Shown here: positions 18,436 through 26,698 of the stretch, in pieces
Layout of the letters: every line of letters starts with the position of its first letter
Position numbering within the stretch: the first letter of the stretch is position 1
Assembly: GCA_017643365.1 (NCBI GenBank)
Contig: JAEPNO010000015.1
Location: forward strand, 1 to 64,000
From: Balneolaceae bacterium
GTDB lineage: Bacteria; Bacteroidota; Rhodothermia; Balneolales; Balneolaceae
DNA length: 64,000 nucleotides
Reading direction: 5' to 3'
Program-made: the position numbers and the translations under genes
Notes under the pieces: generated by a model
What the model was told of the DNA's origin: nothing
Seen by the model: only the letters and a program-made list of their open reading frames with translations
The model's database searches: none

Positions 18436-18583
18436 TGCTACTAATTTGCTTTGATTTACAGATTTTTAGTTAACTAGCGTAAACTAAAATGCCGATAAAG
18501 AGGTTGTTAAGGCATGCTATTTGCTACATGATAGTTATCAATCTAATTTCTGTTATATTCGATGGTCTAATCGAGGTAGGCAT

Positions 18584-19171
18584 ATGAACAAGTTTGAACT
18601 TGCGAAATACATTGCGGAAAAGTACTCAGGCACAGTGAGCCCAATGAAGCTTCAAAAGCTGCTGTACTATTGTTATGCTTGGCAGTTAGTTGCCGGTAAA
18701 AAGTACTTTGACGCCAGTTTCCAGGCATGGAAATATGGTCCGGTAGATCCCGACATCTTCTATGAGTTCAAGTCATTTAGTTCAAATCCAATTGTAGTTG
18801 AAGAGGCTCCTCTTATCCAAGAGCAGCTCATCGACTTTGTGCTTGATAGCTACGCGGTGTATTCTGCAATAGAGCTTTCTAAAACAACGCACGAAGAAGA
18901 ACCCTGGAAAATGCACAAGTCAACCGGTGGGCTAATTCCTGACGAGGCGCTTATCGATTATTACAGCCAGCAAGCTTTTGCTAAGAACTTCCCGATAGAA
19001 GAAGGCAAGACCTATTATCCGCCAAAGACATCCGCGCATTACGCCTTCACCTTCGACATGGATAAAGAGTATGTGCCAGAGTTTAGCAGTATTCACGAAT
19101 ACCTGGACAGCTTTTCTACTGAAAAGGCCAGACTCTCTCAGATGTTGAGTGATTATGGTATCCAAAGTTGA
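18584..19171 (+). CDS. Panacea-domain (DUF4065, SocA/GepA-like) antitoxin
   Basis: 195 aa from the ATG at 18584, preceded by gaggtagg (18573-18580); frames extending upstream add unlike-family sequence. SPMKLQKLLYYCYAWQLVAGKKYFDASFQAWKYGPVDPDIFYEF is the diagnostic core of the Panacea/DUF4065 domain, an antitoxin fold known to neutralise unrelated toxins. Here it directly precedes and overlaps a Fic gene by 17 bases, the expected antitoxin-toxin order. The C-terminal 70 residues (YYPPKTSAHYAFTFDMDKEYVPEF) may give toxin specificity. Confidence 0.85.
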   Translation: MNKFELAKYIAEKYSGTVSPMKLQKLLYYCYAWQLVAGKKYFDASFQAWKYGPVDPDIFYEFKSFSSNPIVVEEAPLIQEQLIDFVLDSYAVYSAIELSKTTHEEEPWKMHKSTGGLIPDEALIDYYSQQAFAKNFPIEEGKTYYPPKTSAHYAFTFDMDKEYVPEFSSIHEYLDSFSTEKARLSQMLSDYGIQS

Positions 19172-19829
19172 TCCCGCTGAATTAGAAACAACGCAAGACT
19201 TACTTGATGATTTCGCTGCATCTCAGGGTCTTACTCCGGAGAAAGTGTATAAAGATAGCTGGAGTAGGTATCAAATTTTACAGCAAACAAAAATCCGTTC
19301 TGTTTTTGATGATGAAACATTAAAAAAATGGAAAAGAAGAGATGTTTATGCAATTTTACCTCGTTTTATTCACAAATTTATTTATCAGGAACTTTTCACT
19401 TTTGCTGGCAACTACAGGCAAAAAACCGATCCTGGTAATGGCATTGTTCGTTTTGGACCGCAACACGGACATAAATATACCCAAAAATTTAGCGGTGATC
19501 CGCCAGATTTAATTGTAGAAGGCGTATATGAAGCAGTTGGACATTTAATCTGGAATGCTGAAGATCTGCTTTTACAAGCTATCCGATTTTACCAAAAATT
19601 TGTTAATGTACATCCCTTCTATGATGCCAATGGTAGGATCGCAAGAATGATAGCTAACATCTATTTAGCGAATCATGAATTGGTTCTTAGCTGGAAAGAC
19701 TTTGACGGGAAAGGGAAGTTCATTAAAAAACTTAATTATTGCCATAAGAACCCAACTGACGAGAGTTTCCAGTATTTAGTAAATCATATTCGCCCGTTTA
19801 TGTATACTTTGAATGAGGAAGATGCGTAA
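19155..19829 (+). CDS. Fic-family AMPylase toxin
   Basis: 224 aa starting at ATG 19155 (MVSKVDPAELETTQDLLDD); a GTG at 19149 is an alternative. The Fic motif reads HPFYDANGRIARMIANIYL: the catalytic His and the NGR anion hole remain, but the usual Gly before Asn is Ala, recalling Doc (HxFxDANxR). The beta-hairpin flap FTFAGNYRQKTDPGN and an N-terminal helical part are present. I see no [S/T]xxxE[G/N] inhibitory helix, so inhibition should come from another protein, fitting the overlapping Panacea gene. Target and transferred group are unknown. Confidence 0.88.
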   Translation: MVSKVDPAELETTQDLLDDFAASQGLTPEKVYKDSWSRYQILQQTKIRSVFDDETLKKWKRRDVYAILPRFIHKFIYQELFTFAGNYRQKTDPGNGIVRFGPQHGHKYTQKFSGDPPDLIVEGVYEAVGHLIWNAEDLLLQAIRFYQKFVNVHPFYDANGRIARMIANIYLANHELVLSWKDFDGKGKFIKKLNYCHKNPTDESFQYLVNHIRPFMYTLNEEDA

Positions 19830-19852
19830 ATTAGTCGAAACTAGACTAGACT

Positions 19853-20758
19853 TCACTTATCCCATCCTTTTTCAGGTGTCCAGACTTCAGTGATCTTTCT
19901 ATCCTGTGTGATCGCGACAGTAATTGGCCATAGGAAATATTGAAGCTTCTCAACGACTTCACTCAACTCACCAGGAGCTTCTGTATCTTTTAATTTTCGA
20001 TTGAAAGCTTTCCATTGAATTACTTTGTCTTTATCTCTACTAAAAATTGGAGTCAGTGCAGTTGGAATCTCAGCTGGCAATTCAGTTTTTCTTCGTTGGA
20101 AAGTGCTTTTTATTGCCGCTCCTAACTCTCCTCCTGTAATGCGTTGCGTGCCTGCTATGAACCAAATATCGTAGAAATCTTTCATCCTGCTGTTAGCCAG
20201 GTCTAAAGCAACCATAGCCTGGTACTTTTCTGCTACCACCGTTTCCAAAGGGTACCCTTGTAGTTTAGGTGACTCATGCTCTAATAAGGTTGGGTATTCT
20301 ATCCAAACAGGACCGGGAGTAACAGCGTCACCAAAGCCGATATCTACCTGCATCGAGATTATCGCATTTCCCAGATTCCCGGTAAATGTTACTCTTACAC
20401 CCTGATAAGCCTGCTCTTCTCTTATTTCTATACCCCGAACGGAAGCTGCATCAAATAATAAACCATCATCCAACGGGACAGCACAACAGGTCCGAAATAC
20501 GTCTTCCAGTACTTTAATATCCTCGGTAGACTCGCTTAGCAAATCAATATCCTTGGTTGGACGGGATTGTCCGATTCCAGTGGCCTTTAGTAACAATGCG
20601 CCCTTCAGAATAAATGCATTTGCGTATTCGGTACTTGCCATCCGGTACAAAAATCTTTCCATGGCATAGTATTGTAGCAATTCCTGAAACGGCCGTTTTT
20701 CTTGCCTTGCCTTATTAATTAATCGCTGATGAACCGATGCCGCTACGTTTTTAGCCAT
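19853..20758 (-). CDS. AbiEii-type nucleotidyltransferase toxin
   Basis: 301 aa. AFILKGALLLKATGIGQSRPTKDIDLLSES carries the nucleotidyltransferase GS-like and DxD residues, and PLETVVAEKYQAMVALDLANSRMKDFYDIWFIAG is the hallmark motif of AbiEii/AbiGii. Known members are type IV toxins that add nucleotides to tRNA or halt growth in phage defence. The start overlaps the AbiEi gene by 8 bases, indicating coupling. The motif I glycines differ from the classical GGxxL...GS pattern, so activity is likely but not certain. Confidence 0.88.
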   Translation of the reverse strand: MAKNVAASVHQRLINKARQEKRPFQELLQYYAMERFLYRMASTEYANAFILKGALLLKATGIGQSRPTKDIDLLSESTEDIKVLEDVFRTCCAVPLDDGLLFDAASVRGIEIREEQAYQGVRVTFTGNLGNAIISMQVDIGFGDAVTPGPVWIEYPTLLEHESPKLQGYPLETVVAEKYQAMVALDLANSRMKDFYDIWFIAGTQRITGGELGAAIKSTFQRRKTELPAEIPTALTPIFSRDKDKVIQWKAFNRKLKDTEAPGELSEVVEKLQYFLWPITVAITQDRKITEVWTPEKGWDK

Positions 20759-21371
20759 GCGTAATGCTCTCCAGATAGGGCTTCATTACTTTTTCTACCC
20801 GGCAAAGTCGTGCGTATTCCAGAATCTCTCTCACCGTGGCTTTCTTTTCTGAAAGAGTTCTCTTGAGTGCTTCCACCGCAATAGTCAGCCCGATTTGATT
20901 CCGAAATTTGAAGCAATCGGACACTGTTTTAGCCGGAGAAAACACCTTAAGCGCTGCACCATCCTGATTATGCACTTGAATACCGGCTGCTAGCGTGGGC
21001 TCTGAAAAGCGATACACCTGAACCGGCGGATAGTCAAAGGCTGGGTCTCTGCTGGTGCGAGGTATTGCAATGTGTACTTCGTGGGGAATTTCATCCGTCA
21101 GGTTATGGAACGACAGCGCCGAAATCAGACATATTCTGGCTTCGGGAATCTTTTTTGCCACCACCACCAGATCGGGGTTACTTAGCGGGTCCATTTCAGT
21201 AAGCTGATAAAGCCCTCTTTCCAAGGGTGTAATTTTCCCCTTATCCCGCATGGTGTATAGAGTGCGATCATAAATCCCGGCTTCCTGCGCTTGTTTTGTG
21301 CGCATAACTCCTCCATGATCTTTAAAGATCTGTATAGCTTCGTTTATCTTTTCCTGGGAGACATACATCAT
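20751..21371 (-). CDS. AbiEi-type antitoxin/repressor
   Basis: 206 aa. An N-terminal winged helix (QIFKDHGGVMRTKQAQEAGIYDRTLYTMRDKGKITPLERGLYQL) is followed by the conserved AbiEi region LISALSFHNLTDEIPHEVHIAIPR and VFSPAKTVSDCFKFRNQIGLTIAVEALKR. Family members repress their own operon through inverted repeats and counter AbiEii without direct binding. A matching inverted repeat overlaps its upstream region at 21384-21409. Confidence 0.88.
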   Translation of the reverse strand: MMYVSQEKINEAIQIFKDHGGVMRTKQAQEAGIYDRTLYTMRDKGKITPLERGLYQLTEMDPLSNPDLVVVAKKIPEARICLISALSFHNLTDEIPHEVHIAIPRTSRDPAFDYPPVQVYRFSEPTLAAGIQVHNQDGAALKVFSPAKTVSDCFKFRNQIGLTIAVEALKRTLSEKKATVREILEYARLCRVEKVMKPYLESITHG

Positions 21372-21383
21372 GCGTATAATTAT

Positions 21384-21409
21384 GCATACAATTATAAATA
21401 AATGTATGC
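21384..21409. promoter_or_regulatory. Palindromic operator upstream of the AbiE operon
   Basis: gcataca (21384-21390) and tgtatgc (21403-21409) are exact inverted copies 12 bases apart. Related 'gcgtataa' occurs at 21372-21379. The position 13-38 bases upstream of the antitoxin ATG fits autoregulation by AbiEi. Confidence 0.6.
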
Positions 21410-21580
21410 GATTTTATACACAAATACAAAGGATACCAATTACTCAAATAATCTCACGAAGATTAGATGAAGAATTAACAAGCTCATCACCTTCTAAATC
21501 ATAAAAGAATAAGGCAAAGTAGTAGAACAACCTTCATCACAACCATCACATATGATCTCGGAAAAAGGCATCGACATAGA

Positions 21581-22849
21581 CTATCCCTTTTCATCTTTCT
21601 GAGTGCCGATTGCTTCAAATTCATCCACAATTTCGATTCGTTCTGCTTTGGATATAAAGCCTATCTCTTCAAGTTCTTCAATAAAAGCCTGATCACTGAA
21701 ATCTTCGTAGGTAGGGTCAAAAATGCGTTTCTCTATCTTAAATCCTTTCATAATCGACTCGATAGTAGGTAAAGATATAGTTCTTGCTTTCTGAGACGCG
21801 TAATCTTCGACAAACATGGTGAACTGTGCATCTCCCTGGAATCGAACTAATTTCTCCGGTGGTTTTTGCTTGTATAGTTGAACCAACTCCTCTTTCAGGC
21901 GTTTCCTGAGATTGATCATCGAAGCAAATATATCTCTTTCAATTTCCTGCTGAACAGCTTTATACTTTTCGGTGAGATCGTATACTAACCGGTTAAACTC
22001 TGCTAAGTGTTTTGTGTGCAGAACACTCTTTTTTCTGGATCGCACTCGTTTGAGAAGCTCACTTCTAATCCGATCCCCTTCCTTCGCAATTTCAGCTAGT
22101 GTTTCTTCGAGCTTTGAACTCGTTTCATCATCAAAAACATTTAGGCGTGTTTGGATTTGATCTCGAAGACTTTCATCCACCAGGTTCAGGATATCATTCG
22201 GAATCTGAACCATTCGGTTATGTACTTTGATCCCATGTACCTCAAACTCGATAAATTTTATTTTGGTGGAATACACATCCAGCAACCTTTTAAAATCCGG
22301 AGAAGGTGGCGGATTTTGCTCGATTTCAACCATCACTTCGTCAAAGGCTTCCTCATCTAAGGCTTCCGGTTTAACCTCATATTTGGTTGAGTACCTTGAA
22401 GGGATATTCTCACTGGTGATAATAATTTCAGGGTCTCCGTCTTTCTCAAAGAAGGCGTAGAGCAATTCCTGCCTGGTCATGTCATTCATGCAGATAGCAT
22501 TGGGTCCCTGCGGATTTTTTTCGATGACGCGACTTTGAGTAAACAGCATCCAGCCCGAATCTTCCGACATAATAAAGCCTAAGCGGTGATTGGGAATTTG
22601 CTTAATCGAAATTCCTGAGCCTGTTAATTTTTGAATTGCGTCTACACTTCCGTAGTGACTTCTAAATGCTGTTTCTGTAGGATCGATAACCAGTTCTATG
22701 TCGAGCTTTGGGTTCTTCTTCTTAGCCTCCACAATACCCTCCGCCAGTTCATCAAAAAGACCCGGTAGTGCCGCATACCAATACTGCTTTGCAGCAAACA
22801 AATGATCCAGAATGTGTTGATACTGTACAGTTTGAATAATTGACCCCAT
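21581..22849 (-). CDS. Unknown 422-aa protein, possibly PLD-like N-terminus
   Basis: No family is recognised with certainty. The first 150 residues (helix, then LDIELVIDPTETAF, IKQIPNHRLGFIMSEDSGWMLFTQSR) have the layout of a phospholipase D/nuclease half-site, but the His-x-Lys signature is replaced by NHRLGF, so any such domain would be degenerate. Residues 200-310 are charged and helical (LEETLAEIAKEGDRIRSELLKRVRSRKKS) and probably form a coiled coil; the tail is acidic. No membrane segment. It lies between the AbiE operon and the decayed hsdR 5' copy, so a defence role is guessed only from context. Confidence 0.6.
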   Translation of the reverse strand: MGSIIQTVQYQHILDHLFAAKQYWYAALPGLFDELAEGIVEAKKKNPKLDIELVIDPTETAFRSHYGSVDAIQKLTGSGISIKQIPNHRLGFIMSEDSGWMLFTQSRVIEKNPQGPNAICMNDMTRQELLYAFFEKDGDPEIIITSENIPSRYSTKYEVKPEALDEEAFDEVMVEIEQNPPPSPDFKRLLDVYSTKIKFIEFEVHGIKVHNRMVQIPNDILNLVDESLRDQIQTRLNVFDDETSSKLEETLAEIAKEGDRIRSELLKRVRSRKKSVLHTKHLAEFNRLVYDLTEKYKAVQQEIERDIFASMINLRKRLKEELVQLYKQKPPEKLVRFQGDAQFTMFVEDYASQKARTISLPTIESIMKGFKIEKRIFDPTYEDFSDQAFIEELEEIGFISKAERIEIVDEFEAIGTQKDEKG

Positions 22850-22923
22850 GTATTCCCTTGTACTCTTTAGTTTCGTTTTTTACTTATAGATTTTACATCA
22901 ACACCATCTAATATTACGCAACA

Positions 22924-23012
22924 ATGAACTCGCTCCAGTCTTACTCTAGATAGTTAAAATTGGATATCTCTACCCCATATTGCTACAATTTGCGCCTTAA
23001 TGTAGTAAAATC
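22924..23012 (-). pseudogene. Decayed second copy of the hsdR 5' end (89 bp)
   Basis: Matches 18347-18435 in 83 of 89 positions by my alignment. Read leftward the former start codon is ATA instead of ATG and the codon for Gln-9 is a stop (ISNFNYLE*DWSEF), so it cannot be expressed as hsdR. It is a scar of duplication or of an earlier hsdR at this place. Confidence 0.9.
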
Positions 23013-23110
23013 AATTTAACTTATCCTTCAGTTTTGTGGAAACACTTTGGCAACAATTGAAGCCTTATGAGAATCAATACGGGGATGAAAGAATTAAGAA
23101 ATAGACAAAT

Positions 23111-23512
23111 TTAAAGCTTCTCTGGTTTTGCAGAATTAGGGGTCACAAGTAATCCAAACGGTTTAGATAAAGTCTTAACTGTGTCTTTCACTGTTTTCCA
23201 TCGTTTAATGTAAAAAAGTACCAGGTCCCAATATTTATACCCCTTCTTTGGTGGTTTGAAAAATACCACACCTAAACCATGCTTTTTATATAACTCTCTT
23301 TGATGCTGCACCCTATGAATATTGCGATCCTGAGTGATAACTATTCCATCTTCTTTTGCAACTTTTGGAATCCACTCTTCATCAGGCGTTCCTGCTCCAA
23401 AAACTTCTTTTATTGTAAAGACTTCAATCTTCTCATCTGTACGTGGATTTTGGAGAATTGCTAACGCTTGAGCAATGTTTGGACTTATGTTTTCGTCAAT
23501 AAAGAACTTCAT
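23111..23512 (-). CDS. DUF5615 PIN-like toxin
   Basis: 133 aa. MKFFIDENISPNIAQAL is the first acidic strand of the PIN-like fold; GAGTPDEEWIPKVAKEDGIVITQDRNIHR supplies the other acidic residues (Asp/Glu and Asp). This family is a VapC-like presumed RNase. It overlaps the DUF433 gene by 4 bases (ATGA), the standard antitoxin-toxin arrangement for this pair. The tail after residue 100 (KRWKTVKDTVKTLSKPFG) is longer than in minimal members. Confidence 0.82.
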   Translation of the reverse strand: MKFFIDENISPNIAQALAILQNPRTDEKIEVFTIKEVFGAGTPDEEWIPKVAKEDGIVITQDRNIHRVQHQRELYKKHGLGVVFFKPPKKGYKYWDLVLFYIKRWKTVKDTVKTLSKPFGLLVTPNSAKPEKL

Positions 23513-24192
23513 GCAGCATTTCGCTTCATGTATGCAATTACATCCTCCACTGCACTCTCTTCTAGTTCGTAAATCGAAGAGATAAATTCTGCAGATTCCC
23601 CGGCATTTAACAAGTTAGATATGGTATCCACAGTAATGTTTGTACCCTTGATTACTGGTTGCCCAAAGCTATGATGTGGATCAACAACTATATGATGATT
23701 CTTTCCAAGAGGCCAAAACCTTTGTGCCAATTGAGTATTATCCTTGAAATCAATTTTCTTACAATATGGAGCTACTAGATTTGTGAAAGAGAACTGTTTT
23801 GTTTTATCCATCTCAAGAATAGAATCTTGAAAATGATCAAGAAAAATTCGATTCCCATCAGTCATCAATTTTGCATGGGCAAAAGGGTATGCAGTTCCGA
23901 GTATTTCTGTTAGATCGGCATGGGCAAATTTAATTTTTGAGAAAGGAACACCTAACTCACGAAAGGAATCCACTGCAATTAGCTCAATTAGGGTATAAAA
24001 GTTAAATGCTTTTCCACTCTTCTCACCCCAAGTATATCCTGAACTATTTCTATTTAGAAATTCGTACTCCCAGTATTTATTTACCCACCGGCGTACTTTA
24101 GTTATAGGCATATTCAAAATCATTGATGCTTCCGGAATCGAATAAATCCCACTTCCAAGTTCTGGTTGTACTATTGTTGCAGCTGCTGTCAT
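23509..24192 (-). CDS. DUF433 antitoxin with N-terminal MerR-like helix-turn-helix
   Basis: 227 aa, two to three times the length of minimal DUF433 proteins. The C-terminal 60 residues (FGQPVIKGTNITVDTISNLLNAGESAEFISSIYELEESAVEDVIAYMKRN) are the DUF433 domain. The N-terminus YSIPEASMILNMPITKVRRWVNKYW is a MerR/excisionase-like HTH, so it can probably bind its own promoter. The middle (60-150) is not recognised. It forms an operon with the PIN-like toxin. Confidence 0.85.
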   Translation of the reverse strand: MTAAATIVQPELGSGIYSIPEASMILNMPITKVRRWVNKYWEYEFLNRNSSGYTWGEKSGKAFNFYTLIELIAVDSFRELGVPFSKIKFAHADLTEILGTAYPFAHAKLMTDGNRIFLDHFQDSILEMDKTKQFSFTNLVAPYCKKIDFKDNTQLAQRFWPLGKNHHIVVDPHHSFGQPVIKGTNITVDTISNLLNAGESAEFISSIYELEESAVEDVIAYMKRNAA

Positions 24193-24257
24193 GATTCTCC
24201 GTTTAATACCCGATTCGCCAATATAACGAAAAGATCTTATTCATAGTTTACCCCAAA

Positions 24258-25010
24258 TTATTCGATCACATCTGTAGAAATGTACTCTAGAAACCGCTCA
24301 CCCAAAGCAGTAATTTTATCACTCTTACCCGTTTGATAATGATTTGAAAATTGGTCTGCAAAGATATTTGTTGAAACTAAACCCATTGAATGTAATTCAA
24401 CCCATTGTTGGTTTACCAAATCAAGCTTTTGTTTATACTTAGGAAAAACACTCAGAAATAGCGTTGCAAGACGATCTGTTTGATTATTGAGCTTGGGATT
24501 CCCAGTTTCTTCTAAAAATTTGTGAGGATTCCCAACCATCTTCATCATTAGAAACTGAGTAGTATCCATTCTTTCAATTATTCTCAGGAATAAGCTTACT
24601 TCCTCATCATCTATATTCTGAGACTCAATTCTAATTGCAGAGTTTATCACTATGGCTTTCAGCGCTTCCAGCTTCTCTTTCTGATGATTCTGCTGAGCCA
24701 ACAGAATGGCCTTAGTTATGGTGGTGTTAATCTCTTTGCTATCTGCCAACTCCTGAATACTTATTTTGCCCTCTTGCTCAAGATTATAAATTCGCGTAGC
24801 TAAATCTTGCACGAATTCCTTTTCCTTTTTTTGGTGAAGCGGTAAAATCAGTGTTGTGATTAATTCATATGCTGGACCTAGGCCAACAACCGATGCAATT
24901 AGACCTAGTGTCTTATCTCGCGCTTCACTAGCCTCAATCTCGCGTTTTTCTCTAATATCACCGGATAATTCCATTTTCGAACCTATTTCTTCTTCCCCTT
25001 CTCCATTCAT
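24258..25010 (-). CDS. Unknown protein divergent from the amidohydrolase
   Basis: 250 aa, acidic N-terminus (MNGEGEEEIGSKMELSGD), then a short hydrophobic stretch LGLIASVVGLGPAYELITTLILPL (about 31-54), then an all-helical body (EKLEALKAIVINSAIRIESQNIDDEEVSLFLRIIERMDTTQFLMMKMV) and an end GERFLEYIS. This layout (helical sensor-like body, 'Gl...lG..Fl.yi' ending) recurs in unassigned proteins of defence islands, but no named family is certain. It is transcribed away from the amidohydrolase gene with 159 bases between. Confidence 0.6.
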   Translation of the reverse strand: MNGEGEEEIGSKMELSGDIREKREIEASEARDKTLGLIASVVGLGPAYELITTLILPLHQKKEKEFVQDLATRIYNLEQEGKISIQELADSKEINTTITKAILLAQQNHQKEKLEALKAIVINSAIRIESQNIDDEEVSLFLRIIERMDTTQFLMMKMVGNPHKFLEETGNPKLNNQTDRLATLFLSVFPKYKQKLDLVNQQWVELHSMGLVSTNIFADQFSNHYQTGKSDKITALGERFLEYISTDVIE

Positions 25011-25169
25011 TTATCTTACACTTTCTTGTTAATTCTAAAATCTACCTTGGGCACCGCCTAAATTCAACTACTTGTTCTTGAATCTAGTCTTTAACCCAAA
25101 ACCACATAGCTATGTGTTTTAAGATTAACCGAAATTTTTTTTATTGAGGTTTAACAAACCACTCTCATT

Positions 25170-26684
25170 ATGTCTTATTCAGAAAAACAACAAGCTTTTA
25201 TTAATAAAGCTAATGATACTATCAGCGATGACCCATCAACCCGCCTCGGCCCTGTAGCTAAAAGAATTGTAGATAGAAATGAATTTGTCATCGATGCTCA
25301 TTGCCATATTTTTGACGGCGACTGTGTAAAAGTCACCTATTTGGTAGCTCGTTTTCTCATCAGTTTTTCTGAGTTCCTTCCACCAAGAATTTATTGGGCC
25401 GTTAAGAAAATTTTTAGACGAATATTCGGACTGATCTCTTTCGATGTGAAATCGACTGAACTATTCATAAACGATTTGTTGCCTGGCCAAAAAAGCAGTT
25501 TTAATCAGCTTTCAGACATGGATTTCCAGAATGAGATTGATCAATCTATTGATGACTTTATTGACGAAATAAACAGCTTTTCCGTTAAGAGCGACACACA
25601 TATTGATGTGGATAATTTCCTAAATGAATTTGAACGGGAAATAGATGAACTGGAGAAACAATTAGAAACATCGGTTGAACTCTATTCAGGTGCTCATAAA
25701 GTAGCTATTCTTGGTTTTGACCGACGAGGCTTTTTCCGAAGACTGCGACATATTATCAGCCTTCTACGGTCGAAAACAATGAAAACAGTGCTTAATCGCT
25801 TTGAAGATGAGTACGCTATCAACCGGGTTTACAATAAAGAGTTTGGAGCCAACAATGAACAACTCTCGATAGTACTAGGTATGGATTTGAACAGCGGATG
25901 GGATGGGTCGAGCGAAAAAAGTTATACCCAACAAAACAATGAACTTGGTGCACTTAGCCAAACCGAAGGTATTCTGCCATACTTGCCCATTGATCCTAGG
26001 CGAGCAGAAAAGGATGGCGAGGAAAATCTATACGAAGCATTTTTAAAAGCCTTTAATAAAGACAATCCCACTTATTTTGGTGTTAAGTGCTACCCAGCCC
26101 TTGGGTATCTACCTTCAGATGCACGCCTGACTCCTATTTTTGAAATATGTGAGAAGAAGAATATTCCTATAATTACCCACTGTGGTGGTGAAATGATCTC
26201 TACCTTTGATAACCCGGTTGTTGTGTACCGGGGTAATGCACGCGAAGAAATCGATGATCAAAAAAGGAAGCATCGGGCTCGAAAGCTGAACGAACCAATC
26301 GAATGGAAACCGGTACTGGAACAATTTAATGATTTACGGCTCTGTCTTGGGCACTTTGGCGGTAAAGGTGCCTGGAATGGAAAGCCTGCTACGAAAGACC
26401 GAATTCCAACTATCTTACAAATGATGGCCGATTACCCGAACCTCTATGCTGACTTCTCATTTAATCTGGAATCGGATAAAACCGTAAGTGCGTTTACCAA
26501 AAAGTTATTTGCAGATGATACAGACAGTAAACTAATGAGTAAAAGAACCCTTTTTGGAACTGATTTCTGGGTGGTGTTGCCCATGTCTGATTTAAACAAT
26601 GACCAGAGATCGTTTCTTAAGGCGGTGAAAGGTTATGAAAAACAACTACTAACAACGAATGTACGGAATTACCTAGGTATATAG
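25170..26684 (+). CDS. Amidohydrolase-family TIM-barrel protein with helical insertion
   Basis: 504 aa. Metal-site residues of the amidohydrolase-2 type appear in order: FVIDAHCHIFDGD (HxH, about 43-52), YFGVKCYPALGY (Lys), IPIITHCGGEM (His), LCLGHFGGKGAW (His) and LFGTDFWVVLP (Asp, near 463). Between the first and later blocks, about residues 60-230, there is a non-family insertion with hydrophobic LVARFLISFSEFLPPRIYWAVKKIF and a long acidic coiled stretch. Such hydrolases act on C-N or C-C bonds of small molecules. The substrate is unknown and its place inside a split restriction locus is unexpected. No signal peptide. Confidence 0.8.
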   Translation: MSYSEKQQAFINKANDTISDDPSTRLGPVAKRIVDRNEFVIDAHCHIFDGDCVKVTYLVARFLISFSEFLPPRIYWAVKKIFRRIFGLISFDVKSTELFINDLLPGQKSSFNQLSDMDFQNEIDQSIDDFIDEINSFSVKSDTHIDVDNFLNEFEREIDELEKQLETSVELYSGAHKVAILGFDRRGFFRRLRHIISLLRSKTMKTVLNRFEDEYAINRVYNKEFGANNEQLSIVLGMDLNSGWDGSSEKSYTQQNNELGALSQTEGILPYLPIDPRRAEKDGEENLYEAFLKAFNKDNPTYFGVKCYPALGYLPSDARLTPIFEICEKKNIPIITHCGGEMISTFDNPVVVYRGNAREEIDDQKRKHRARKLNEPIEWKPVLEQFNDLRLCLGHFGGKGAWNGKPATKDRIPTILQMMADYPNLYADFSFNLESDKTVSAFTKKLFADDTDSKLMSKRTLFGTDFWVVLPMSDLNNDQRSFLKAVKGYEKQLLTTNVRNYLGI

Positions 26685-26698
26685 ATCGGGTAGTTCCC

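Noticed and set aside
21581-22849. Active phospholipase D-family nuclease
   Set aside because: The HxK...D signature is not present in the candidate segment (NHRLGF), so no catalytic claim is made.
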